Part shown: positions 23,386-37,000 of the stretch, in pieces
How the letters are laid out: the number at the start of each line of letters is the position of its first letter
Numbering within the stretch: position 1 is the stretch's first letter
Source of the DNA: Haliclona indistincta
Lineage: Eukaryota > Porifera > Demospongiae > Haplosclerida > Chalinidae
NCBI GenBank assembly: GCA_964017065.1
Contig: OZ024790.1
Span: 1,978,631 to 2,042,630 of the forward strand
Direction: 5' to 3'
DNA: 64,000 nt
Made by a program: the position numbers and the translations under genes
The notes under the pieces: generated by a model
Databases searched by the model: none
Told to the model about the DNA's origin: nothing
The model's input: only the letters and a program-made list of their open reading frames with translations

Positions 23386-23388
23386 GTG

Positions 23389-23773
23389 TTTGTATCGCAC
23401 CTCGTGGGTGTATCCCACTGCATTGTACTGTTTTTAGTATCGCTTGTGCTATTTTTAGTATCACACGTGCTATATTAAAGACCATAATGGAACCCACTAG
23501 CATAAGGAAGCTTAAGCGGTATATAAAGCGAACGCAATAGTGCTCTGTACCTTCTGGTAGGACTTGCCCTACCACTATTTTTTTCTACCACGTGGTCAAC
23601 ACTGTACCACGTTAAAATTTTTTGGGCACTTGCCTTTTCCGCAGATATTGTCTGTTCCTTCAGACAATATCTGCACCCGGGCAATTATATTCCATATTGC
23701 CCTGCAGTTGGGGCAGTATGGAATATATTGCCCTGGCGGTGCCTTTGATACGCCCACGAGGTGGGATACAAAG
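23389..23773. mobile_element. TIR MITE with 26-bp ends
   Basis: The left TTTGTATCGCACCTCGTGGG and the complement of the right end (GGGATACAAA side) match with two mismatches over 26 bp. The interior holds a perfect hairpin GCAGATATTGTCTG (23641-23674). Confidence 0.7.
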
Positions 23774-23939
23774 TGGATTAGACACACCATGTTACATGTA
23801 GTGCCAGTTACATCAATGGATGTTGGGTGAAAATTGTATTGATAATTTTAACATGTTGGTCCAATACAAATCATGTACTATACACGTTTGTGAAATTCTG
23901 ACATTCTTATGAGTTTCAATAAAAGTACACACATTGTGT

Positions 23940-24996
23940 ACAGTGCTTCCAGTCTAGACATTCCAAAATTGCACATTTCACTAACATGAAATGTTTTTAC
24001 TCATAAAAACTAAACGATAGGTTTTATAGCAGTCAAACTTGGTGAGAAGGCTGATACATCCTTCTAGAGTAAGTGTGCTTAGTCTAAACTGCAAGCCTTA
24101 CTTGATCACAAAGCTACAAATGGCGAAGTGGCAGTTGTCGGAAACACCCAATTAGCTTTTAATTTTAGACCATAAAATCTGTAAGAAGCTTAGTTAAGGA
24201 AAAATCTTCGGTGTGCAGGCGAACAACTAGTTCATCTACCAAATACTCTAGAGCCAATGCTTAAATATCACGCAAACTAAAGTTCGATCCAAAACAAACT
24301 CAAAAATCAACAAAAATCAAAGTCAGAAAGTTTTTAGAATCAAAAATCTGCAACTTTGCGAATTAAGAAAAAGCGCTCCGCAGGCAAGTAGCCTTATGCC
24401 TTAGCTAATCACAGCTCTTCGCTCGTGGCCGTAACTTACACCATCGGCGAATACGAGTGCTGCTGCTACCAGCACTCGTATTCGCCGACGGTGTAAGTTA
24501 CGGCCACGAGCGAAGAGCTGTGATTAGCTAAGGCATAAGGCTACTTGCCTGCGGAGCACTTTTTCTTAATTCGCAAAGTTGCAGATTTTTGAGTCTAAAA
24601 ACTTTCTGACTTTGATTTTTTGTTGATTTGTGAGTTTGTTTTGGATCGAACTTTAGTTTGCGTGATATTTAAGCATTGGCTCTAGAGTATTTGGTAGATG
24701 AACTAGTTGTTCGCCTGCACACCGAAGATATTTCCTTAACTAAGCTTCTTACAGATTTTATGGTCTAAAATTAATAGCTAATTGGGTGTTTCCGACAACT
24801 GCAACTTCGCCATTTGTAGCTTTGAGATCAAGTAAGGCTTGCAGTTTAGACTAAGCACACTTACTCTAGAAGGATGTATCAGCCTTCTCACCAAGTTTGA
24901 CTGCTATAAAACCTATCGTTTAGTTTTTATGAGTAAAAACATTTCATGTTAGTGAAATGTGCAATTTTGGAATGTCTAGACTGGAAGCACTGTATG
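23940..24996. repeat. 1.06-kb near-perfect palindrome (foldback)
   Basis: Arms of over 500 bp pair around a loop of about nine bases (GCTGCTACC, near 24460). Only scattered indels and substitutions separate the arms. The outer edges are GTACAGTGCTTCCAGTCTAG and its complement. The right edge stops 20 bp from the death-domain stop codon of the Roc gene, next to a probable 3'-UTR splice donor (ATG|GTAAGT). Confidence 0.95.
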
Positions 24997-25016
24997 CGTA
25001 CACACAACTTACCATT

Positions 25017-28000
25017 TTAGTTGCTGATCCTGTCAGCTAGCTCATGCTCTCCAATCTGCTTCAGTGCATTTCTCAACACGCTCCACGAAGGGATTCCCTT
25101 CTGTGATACATCATCTTGTTGCTGCAGCCATGTTGACAACATTTCTATCTTGCAGCTGTTTATAATGCCTCGCTGCTCAAGATCTATCCTCTTCAATGTT
25201 GAGTAGAGAAGGCCTAGTTGTAGACCAAGCTCCTTCCAGTCAATGAGATCACGAATCACAGTCAACACATCACGCAAGTCATTCTCAGCTGTAATGAGTA
25301 CATAATAACAGGGACACACCTCATCATTATAGCTCACTGAGTGTTTTAGAGAGGTCTGCATCATTAACACCAGCAGCAGCTATAGGTAGCTTTGTATCAA
25401 CAGGTGTCTTCTGTATATATAGTATACACAATATGCATTATACACCATCCTAGCTATATTAACTCACTGCATTGGATAAAGATATCTTCTCTGAAGCAAC
25501 TGCTACTCGTGTATGAGTGACTGATGCTGAGACAGAGACTACATGATAATAGACCATCATCAAACAATCTGTGAAAAACATAACATCTCACCAGTTGGAG
25601 GAGGTGATTGTGGTGTAGCAGTGGCTGATGAGGCAGAGACTGTGCTGGCTACATGAAAAAACATACTATAATACTAACACATTGATCATCATCTGCTACA
25701 CTCACCATCTAGCCATGCCAGCATCCTGTCATCAGAGCATGGACCACAACCAACCTTAGGTCTAACAGAGCAGGTGAGACGGGCTGGAGAGAAGGTAGTG
25801 TCTACCACACAAGCATGAGGAATGGATTCACAGATCTTGAAGGGACAGAAGAACCCATCAGTGAACACAATCTGCTTGGTGTCAAGATGACGCTGCCTGC
25901 AGACTGTGTCTATGGCGTGGTGGATAGCGGCTCTGATACGAGGAGCAGCTGACGGGTGCCCATTGAAGTGAACTGTAAGCCAAGCATGGCACTCTACTAG
26001 TAGCACTACTCCTCCACCGACCTTGCACTCGAGACTGACTGCATTACGACCAATGATTTCATCGAGAGAAAACAGCTTATCACCAAGCAGAGCCACTACT
26101 AAGGCAGAGAACATACCAAGAGGAATTACCCTGGTGCGACAGAGAAGAACGAGAGGATCAAGATCACAAGAAAGAGAGGAAATCTTCTTGTTGGTGGGAA
26201 GGATAGAGGGAATGAAAAACAGCTCCTCTCCTTCAATGCATACGGGTGCTATGATCAGGAGATGCTGTAGAATGGACAAGAAGTCGTCCACTGAGTAACT
26301 ACACTTCCCCTCCTCATTCACTCGATACTTGGAGCACATGATATTTACTAGTTTCTTGTTAAACAGCCCTTGCTCACGCAGCCTGAGTACCAGTGGTACA
26401 TGCTTTGAAAGGAGAGGATACTGAGAGGGAATGAGGTGGAGGTTGATGATGCCGAGATCCAAAATCTCAGTGACTTCACTGAGAATAGCCTGAGGGTCAG
26501 TGAAGACCAGGTGAGGGGCAGCAGCTGGGAAATACAAGCAGAGAGCAGCCCCATCAAGAAACACTAGTGCTGCTATCACATCTTCTTCTCCCATACTGAG
26601 ATTCCCTCCTACCTCTATACACTCTGCCAGACCTAGAACACTCCGACCCTCCTTCTTTGCTTTGCCACTCACCTCCAGTTCAAATATATACCATCTAGTA
26701 GGTATATCTACTTCTGCATCGCTACAAGCATCCACGATCTTCTGCCTTAAAGAAGACGCCACTTCACTGCGACCCTTTGTGACCCGAGTGTTGATCGGAA
26801 GGAGAATATCTCCATCAGGACTAACATTAATGCACATTGACTTCAGATCACCAAGACTCTTCTTCAGCCATCGATTTTTACCGGATAGCGTCTGATCAAA
26901 TAGTCGTCTATGCTTGTCAGCATGAGTACCGATCAGGAGGAACTTTGGTTCTGATGATCCATGGCAACTGCCTTCCTCTGAGTGCTTGACAGATGTGAGA
27001 GTACGAAAGAGTTCTTCAATAAATTCAAGTTGAGATTTCTCTAGTTGCGTTGGTTGTCGAAGATGCTGGTCATCTTTCACATACTCGTACTGGAGCTTAT
27101 CATTGATAGAGTGGTTGAACTTTGAGGCTACTATGTTGACCGTGCTACCCCTGACAAATGCAGGTACGAGGCTGATGAATGACGGCTGTCCACCAGAGTC
27201 GATTAAGTGGACAAAGGTCTTCTTTGTCCCAAGATTCTTTGATGGTTTGGGATCAGTAACTATCTTGCGAGCAACATTAAAAACTGTGCCATCTGGTTTT
27301 GGAGGAACTGGCGGGAGACTAGTATCCTCGTCACTCTCAGCTGGTGATGAATTAGAGACCAGTGGAGTAGCTGATGATAGCACTGGAGGAGTGTGATCCA
27401 CATCAGATGGTTCCTGTGCACTGCTCTCAGTGGCTGCAGGAGTGGTGCTGGTGGCTGGTTGAGGAGGAACAGCACGAGATGGATTGAGCTCAATCATCTT
27501 CACCTCCTCTGCGATGTATTTGAGGTAGGTATCGTCATCGAGCTCCGTCCATGTAACATCTCCACTGCCATCGGCTTTGATGCGGTAAAAAGAGATGGCT
27601 CTGGTTGCTCGTGTTGCTAACGGTGTGCTGGTCCTACTAGGAGGAGGTGGTAGGCCAAGCAGGAGATGTCTGATGCCAGTCTTGCCCACACCAGGAGGAC
27701 CCGTAATAAGAGCTTTAATGATAAGCAGTTTAGTGCGACCCTCTCTCATAGCCCTTTGGACTAGCTTTGTGTAGCTTTTAGTAGCCTTTTCTAAATGAGC
27801 TTTTTCTGCAAAAAAATACAGTGTAGTTGTAGTACTTTATCTTTAGTTTTCAATTTTCAAATATGAAATGACGGACAAAAATTATCATTGCCGCTCAGCA
27901 ATAATATCTAGGCATGCAAAATGGCGGCTACTCATGTGTGAAAATGAATTATTGCACATATCTCCACTGTTATACATTTCTAATGCATTTTAAGTATACT

Positions 28001-31000
28001 CTAAGTGGGTCTGAAATGTAAGCGCAATGAGTGTACACGTGTTAATAGTGTGCTTATGCATTTGTGTTTAAACTAACAATAACAGGGTTAACTGACAAAC
28101 AAAAGTGTTTATTCGACTAACAATGAGTACAAGCATGTAACATTGAGCCAATATCATATTCAAAAGCACTGGCCCACGGTCCTCACGTAATATCAGATAT
28201 CGTCTGAGCACCTCCATAAAACTAAAGTGCATGATAGTGTTCATTTAGTCATGTCAATTTGACTAGACATATGAAGCACCAAAGGTGTGATGCCTCAGTG
28301 GAGATGCATGTAAGCAGCAGATGCATCACGTAACAGAACAATTGAAGCATGCAAGTAGCAGAACCATGGAAGCATTATCAGTAAAACCGTACGGTGGAAG
28401 CATGCAACTACATGAGGAACATATTCATGGAAGGACAGCAGAAACATCATGCATGCATGCAAGCAGCAGAACCATGGAAGCATGCAAGCAGCAGAACAGA
28501 AGCATGCAAGCAGCAGAACTATTATGGTTGCATGCAAGTAGCAGAACAATAGATTGTAACAGCATAGAGTACATGTAGCTAAAATGCATTGTACAAGCTG
28601 TTGTAATAAAGATACAAGCTGTTTACTGAAGACCTGCATAGACTGTATCAATGCTTATTCGCTCAGGCTCACCCGACGAGCGAGATGAGTCTGAAGACGT
28701 TTTCGCTCGCTATAGTTTCATTGTTGCTTATGGTTTCGTGTGAGATGCACTGTCACAGATCAAACCTTCAATTAGCGATGTATAGCCAGCTGTGGACAGC
28801 ATTGTCTATGAAGGAAGCCTGAACACTTGCAACGGCAGTCCAGGTGAGCAAATCATGCCATAACTCAAAAACAAAGCCTTTAATCGCAATTCTGCCAAAT
28901 TTGTTTCATAAGCTACTGAGATCTACCTGTGTTGCTAATTTCAGCACTTAGTATGAAGCGGTTGCTGAGATACGCATTGTGAACACACACACACAAATGA
29001 ACAGACTACTCTATGCCTACATGGCTCCGCCCACCACGGCATAATACGGTCACTTGATAGCTACTGCAGTTAGCAATCATAGTCAAGTGAATGGCTGAGG
29101 ATGTGGTAATAACCTGTGATAACAGCTTCTCTGTAATGTCAGTTAATGTCCATGCATGCATTGTGTAGGTTAACCACAAGTTTAGCCATCCACATCACTA
29201 TTTTAATACTGCAGTACATGGTGCTGTATAGGCTGTATGTGCATGGGCTTTACAAATAATTAAGAACAACAACTGTAACGATACTGCTTTATGGAGCTAA
29301 GGTGAAGCTGGACCTAGAGAATGGTTCTGCTATTTCAACCAACTGTGTTCTCATGTAACACTGAGGCAATACCTGATATGTAACCACATATCACGTACAC
29401 TCTTGGGCCCACAGCCATCACATCAATACAAAGGCAACAATGCTTAATATTATGTTCATTCAATAGTTGTCTAGACAAGATCACTTCATAGCTACTGCAG
29501 TTTCCAATCATAGTCAAATATAGGTTGTCATTATCAATATGTGAATGGCTGAGGATGTAGTTAGCCTGTGATAACAGCTTCCCTGTACTATACAATCATT
29601 ATCAGGTAATGGTCATTGTGTAGGCTAACCACATGTACAGCCATTCACACTATGACAACATACTAGCTTGAAACTGCAGTACATACATTACTGGAGGCTG
29701 TATGTGAACTAAACAAAGCAATTAAAATTATTGGTTAACTGGAATGTAGAACTGAAAAATTGCAACTAAAATACTAAAATTAATAGTGAACAACAGCTCA
29801 AAGTCAGTTCTGATACAGTGGTTCCATTACTACTTGCGAGTGAAAGTGTCAACTGTAGATCGTAAACCATGTTCAAGTGTTAATGTAATTATTTACCATC
29901 CAAATAAGGTACAAATCATGCTTTATGTTTGTCACTGTTGCAAGAAGTAATAAACCACTGTACAGTGAATACAGTTTAACTAGTCACTGTCAAATCTCAT
30001 GTACAGTAAAGATTGTGTACTACAATAAGTGTATCAGTGTTTACTGAGTTCACACAATCTCTGATACATATGAGTATGGTGTATGTAGCAATACCATATT
30101 GTCATGGTAACAGGTGTAACAACCATGAGCATAACAATACTCACCAACTGTCACTAGGTAGTCAACAATGGAATGTCTACCATACCGCTGTGCTGTCTCC
30201 AGTGGAGTCCTCCCATACTGCAGGTAATAATGAAGACACATACACACTATAATGGATACCAATAAAGCCAAAACAACACAAACAGCAATAATCTCTCAAG
30301 CTATGCCTTAGGGCTTATTGATTACAAAATTTCATACATGGAAATATTTTTGACGCCTTTTAAACAATTTTTTAGGCAATCCTGATATAATTATTTTTAT
30401 AATCAATAAAATTGGTAGATTGGACAATTGGTAGAATCATTTCAATTCCAAAACAACAATACAATTCCAGCAAAATACAGAATTCAACATGTATTGCAAC
30501 TATTAGCGCTTAATTAGTTTGTAGCCAACACGATGTTCTGCCTGTGGACAGAATGAATGACATACAAACAAACTACAGTATGCCCTGTGGCTCCACCCAC
30601 TGAGGCATAATGAAACAAGTTAAAAGACGTTTGTAATATACAAGAGTGTGGGAGCTCAGGCAACTAATCCTGATCATTTGTTGTCATTATTACACAGCCA
30701 CAATCACAATAGAGACACTTCATTGATATACTGCAATGATTCCATGACCAACGTACTCACAATAGTTACATAACTTAACTACATAACATAGTTAAAATGT
30801 TCGGTAATGCAACCATCTCAATAATCAGTCTAGCTGGGGTCAAACACTGGAACCCGCTCAGAGTGCTATACCTTTTCATGAGTTTATCATACAATGATTA
30901 TTATCTCACAACATCATGCACACCACACAGGTGTTGTCATGACAACAATAATAATGATAGTGACCATACAATACACCAGCTAGTCCATTGACACACAATC

Positions 31001-34000
31001 TCATCACCTCAGTGACACTCACCTTATCCCTCAGCTGTATGTTGGCTCCATGGGATACTAGTAGCTTCACCACCTCCAGGTGACCATTCATAGCAGCATT
31101 GTGACAGGCAGTCCATGAGTCCTATAAGAGGATAGGAGGAGTACAGCTGGTACTGTAGCACATCAACAACAATCACACACTGTAAACACTTCATATTATG
31201 ACATGAGATGATTTGATGTACAAGATCAAGCTTTAAGAGACAGACTCACTCTGTGACCATCATTACACTCGTCCTCATGGGTAGTACTATTGGTAGCTAG
31301 TTGTCAGTCATGGGCCACACCCACTCAATGGTGTACTATAACATTCATATGACCACTTCTCATGATGAGGTGACTATGGCAGTCATGATTATGGATCATG
31401 ATTGGTTACAAGCACATTACAAACACAAGAAATTCTAACAGAGGCTCATTGGTAGATGGTAACCTCGAGAATATAGTGATGTACTGATCATGTCATTACC
31501 AGCCTCCACAATACTACAATACCACATGTTCATAACAATTGCAGAGCTACATGTGCAATACTGTGGGATACCAGTGCATGGTGCTGAAACCATCAACATT
31601 TAGTTACATAATACAGCTAGTATAACTGTGAACATTGCTGACCATACCCCACATAATGGTGATGGCATCTAGATCAGTATCTATGTAGTCTAGTAAAACC
31701 GACCACAAGTCAGAATGACACTCTTATCATGTTGTTTGTTTGTTTCTAGTTGGTGTGTAGTAGTGAGTGCTGCCTCTGGTACAGTGCAGTCTAACACACA
31801 CAGGAACAACACAGCACATTATAGCAATATCAACAAGTCAGAATGCAAGCCATTAACACACTTAGCCTGTTCATACACTAGTTGGTTCATAGTAGCAAGC
31901 ACTGCCTCTGATACAGAATGACACACAGAGCAAGTACTGTAACCCTCTGAGGCATGTGCCAAGGGTTAGTGTGTGTGAAACACTCCACGTCTGTTGCTAG
32001 TGTGAATGCCAGCAATGATACAGCAACTCACTAATTACCGACTAGAGTAAAGTGATATCACACAGCATCTCTGAGAACACTGTGTGCATGAGACAGGAAT
32101 GAGATGAGTTGAATGCTCTTACAGATTATTACTAAAATGCATGAGCAAGTCGAGATATCACAGGTACTCTAGTGTATAGCTGAGCACTAAGATTGAAGAG
32201 TCAACGAATTGAGCAACTAATCGAGTGTGACAGGAATTGAACTTGTATGTTAAAACCATGATTCAACCAATTCACTACTCCACTGACACTTAATAAAACA
32301 ACCACATTATGACTCACCTTGTTTGTGACATTAACTTGAGCAGTTGTTCTCTCAACCAGGTATTGTACAATGGCTGTATAACCATGCACAGAAGCACGAG
32401 TCAGAGAAGTGTCTCCATCCTGCACATGAGAAGAGTGGATAAAAATAAATTATTTCAAATCCTGCTGTTAGCTTGGACGTGACAAACAGCAGAATAGGCC
32501 TTTCCATTATAAGGCATAAGGAATGTTGATTAAAAATTAATGAAATTTATCGAGAAATGATGAGCAGTGACGGCGAGCGACGTCATTTGCTGGAGTACGC
32601 TCAGAGCCATGGGCGTCAGAAACAAACAAGTACTGCACTGCGCTAAGACTGTATACATCACCCACTAGTCTAAAAATAGCCATATCTATTTATGAAGAAG
32701 CACATGGTGATATTGTGAGTTGGTAGTAGCAACTCACAATATCACCATGTATATATTGTGATATTGTGTGGCATGTGCTTCTTCATAAATAGATATGGCT
32801 ATTTATGAAAAGGCTACAGGACTTTCAAGACCGCTTCTAGGAAGACTCCTAGAAGCGGTCTTGAAAGTTCTGTAGAAAGCCATGGAGTTCATTGTTAAAG
32901 CGATAGTTGTTATGCCAAGGTAAAACAGTTGAAAAAGAAGTTGTCTTGCTAGAACTACGGTTCTGGACTCCTCAGGAGCCTCGTGAGAGTCGTTTTTGGA
33001 CGTTTTTGGACAAATGGCGGCAAACAAACTCGACTGTATGGCATCACTACCTTGCGGTTTCAGCAGCAAATCATCGCCCTAGCTTCGCCTTCGGTGAAAG
33101 TCTAGGAAAACAATGAAAGGGAACTAAAATGCGCTTCTAACGAGAGAAACAACGCTGTAGTAGTGATCGCCAAGGTACTCCAGTAAATGACGTCATAACG
33201 CGCAGAATTACGTTGCGCTACATTCCTTGCATATTTTCCCTTACGGTGGAAAGGCCTATTACGAAAATATTTGTTTCTACCATCATAATTATGTATAGTG
33301 ACCGGTCACGTTCTGACGTTGATGAAAAAGCAATGCTTACAAAACCAGATAATGTCTAATCATCATCTGAGTCATTGTCTGAGTAGTCACTATATACTGA
33401 TGTCAACTTCAGATTCGAATAAAACTAATGGTCCCACTCATTAAGTTAGATACTGTACTGGACGATTGCGATGTACTCAAGGAACGATTGTGGTTCCTGC
33501 AGGCTTGGCACCACAGCTGAGCCTCGAGGTTTTATCATTAGAATATTGATCGCAGCGTAACCAAGAGATTGTTTATATTCTTTGCAAACTGGTTCTTTCA
33601 CTCGGTGAATGTATTTCAGTATTGATACAGTGCTTCTCATCTAAAGAGTCCATTTTTTAATTTTCAATAATTGGAAACATATCAACTCATAAAAACATTT
33701 TGCTTAACACTACAGTACTAAAACTTAATATTTACATTAATTCACCTTTCTTGAGTATGTATTTAGCTTATCTTTTATTTCAGTCTGAAAATATTATAAG
33801 CAGCGAACTGGACGCCATTAAATTCATTAGTTTTAACCAAATAAAAAGTGTAATCCTGCTAGTTAAAACTAATGAATTTAATGGCGTCCAGTTCGCTGCT
33901 GATATTTTCAGACTGAAATGAAAGATAAGCTAAATACTTTACAAACATACTCAAGAAAGGTGAATTAATTTAAATACTAAGTTTTAGTACTGTAGTGTTA

Positions 34001-37000
34001 AGCAAAATGTTTTTATGAGTTAATATGTTTCCCGAAAATTAAAAAATGGACTCTTTAGATGAGAAGCACTGTATATTAATTGCCTTTTAGATTTCTTTGC
34101 ACCACTATACAGCGCTTTGCAGGTAGATTGTCAGAAGCAAGCAGACAGAGTCAAGCTCGTGGTTTTGATACAGTTGACATAAACAGGCATGCAGTGCCAA
34201 ACAGTGCACTGTGGTACATTGTGTATCAAACCACAAGCTTGACTCAGTCTGCTTGTTTCTGTCTATCTACCAGCAAAGCACTGTACATGCACTGCTTCCA
34301 TCAGTAGAACTAGTTAGTTTTGACATTATTCAAGCACAAGGTCAAGGTTAGCTTGCTTATTTAACAGACATTGGGTTAAATAATTGTTATTAATTTTTTA
34401 TAGTTATTTTAGCCTCACCTCAATTACATTACAATAACAAGAGGTCAATGGAACACATTCCAAATGTGCAGAATTGATGCGAATGCTACCCACTAGCACG
34501 CATTTAATTGAATGTGTTCACTCAGTCTCACAATTGTGGCACACCCACATACCGGAATGTTCTAATCGACGATGTTGCTAATACTATTACATGCCATAGC
34601 ACGCGACAGGAGACTATCTCGACTATCTCGACTATCTCGACTATCTCGACTATCTTTGCAGGCATCTTTCAAAGAATAATATTCAACAACCAAGCTGTTG
34701 AGAGCTATTTTCATGACAATCTTTGAGCCATGTTTATGTACACACACAGACGAAGCCAAAAACTTAACCCTTTAACCCCTAATGACGCCTTTAGGCGTCA
34801 TAATTAGTACCACCCACATTGGACACCATAAATAGTGTGTAGAGAGCCTGCAGAAATCTCAAATTAAGCCAAAATGTAGAATGGGAATTAAAAACCCATT
34901 GTTTATTGTTTGAATTGTTGTTGATTGTTGTTGTTTCTCGTGCTTATTGAACTAAAGCATTACTGTGACTGACAATATTATTGACATAGGTTTGTTTCCC
35001 GTAGGGCCGAACCGAAAGGTGCTTGACGCCGAGGAAAAATTTTGCATTTTTGTGGCTTTGGGATGCCTGGAAACGTTAACTTTGCATTGATCATGGTCTA
35101 AACTGTCCTGTTTGTTCACCTGGACGCCACCAGGTTTTTGTATCATTCACCATGGCTAGACAAAGACCAAAATCAGCTAAAAATGACGAGGCCGCAACAC
35201 TTAAGTGGCTTCAGTTCTGAATTGGGAGTGGCCAACTTGGAGTTTAGCACATTGACGTAAAATTTTATATGCCAGGAGAAGAGGGTGCTAGTTTGGAACA
35301 GCTAGCGTCCGGGATGGTGGAGAAAATTGCAAGACAAACTACCAGTTTAGACCAGGTCAAAATTTGGACGAAATAATTCAGCAATTAAAGGGTTAACCCT
35401 CCGGTGCCTACACGCCCAGGATAAATATTTTTTAGCAGCTGTGAACATTCCACCATAGCATCAGGACTGGCTGTCTATAGCCTCCGGCCAAAGCTCAAAT
35501 TTAACCAGCGTTTTGGCAAATGGATGACCGTCATAATACACACTGAAAAGCTCCTACCTACAAGAGAGATGGACCAAGATTACTAGCTTTCTCCTAAAAC
35601 ACCAAAAAGTAATCTTGCCCGGCAATCCCTCCCACCCCACAATCGTGGCTCTTTGTGATTGAAGAAAAATTAATGATCCAATTACTTCAATAATACAGCA
35701 AGGTAGGATTGATGGCTACACAGATTTTTGGTCCAAAGAGTCGAGCAATAGCTAGGACACTAGATTGTACTGTACATAGGGCATCAAGGAAAAAATAACA
35801 TTAATTCTCTGGAGGGTTAATATCATCTTCGGCTAGATTCAGGTTGCTTGTTAGTACTCAATGGCTAATACTAGTCTACTTCCATGGCTCAGCATTCCAG
35901 AGTATCATCATGAACTAGGAGCAGCAGCTATACATTCCTCATGGAATTCAGCTGGTCGTGTCTACAATGACAGCACATGCATGAGTGAGATAGCTATAGC
36001 TAGGCTTTGATATAACTTAATCATGTGATATCACTAGACTGCTACACTATCCTTTAGTACTGGTTGATTATACAAGCTAGCGGCTAGACTATGATAGTAA
36101 AATGTTTATTTACACATAACATGGTTTAATTAATGTAAAACAGAATCTAGCCATACATGCTAGTATACTGGACAGAGAAAGACAGTGTATTAGAAGAACT
36201 AAGTATAGTCACATAGCCAGGCTACCCAAATTACAATAAATATCATGGGTAAAAGGTAGTTGCTACAAGACTCACCCTGTCTGTGGCATTAACTTGAGCT
36301 GAGGTCTCCTCGACCAGGTATTGCACAAAGGCTGTGTGACCAGATACAGCAGCTCTAATTAGAGCAGTGTATCCAAACTGCACATGAGAAGAGTGGATCA
36401 ATACAACACACTATTGTCACTAATATCTCAACCATTATTCACCATCAAGCATATCCTCACTAGTCATGCACTTATCATACTGGAATAATTATTAGGATAA
36501 TAGGAAACTGATAGAATTTGAGAATATTTGAGAATAATCGGTCAAATTTGATCACCCATAGTCACGTGTGCATCATCAGGATGATGAGTGGAAGCAGCAA
36601 ACGACGAGTACAATCAATTTATTAGTGCAAGTATGAACCAGTAGCCAGTGTAGATCGACGACGTACTACATGACTGCAAGTGTAGTAGGAATTTCATTGC
36701 GCACACTAGAACCGCGTTGGTTAAGTCAAGTTATTCAATTGTCACGTCTGTATTCGGCCTACACGCGCGAGGGTCAAAGTACTTTCTCTGTAATTCACTC
36801 ATTTGTTTATTCATCGAGCATAATAATGAACAAAAGCAATAATTATTCTTTTACGTTTATGGTACATTAAATTATTTTGTTCTGGAATTAGTGCATTCTC
36901 GAGAATGCGCAGCGCTTTTAAGGAATCCCCAAAATGAGTGCGCTTCTGTGTCCTCCTCCCAGTGGGATTAACATGCTCTCAGTAGCTGCTACCAGTACCT

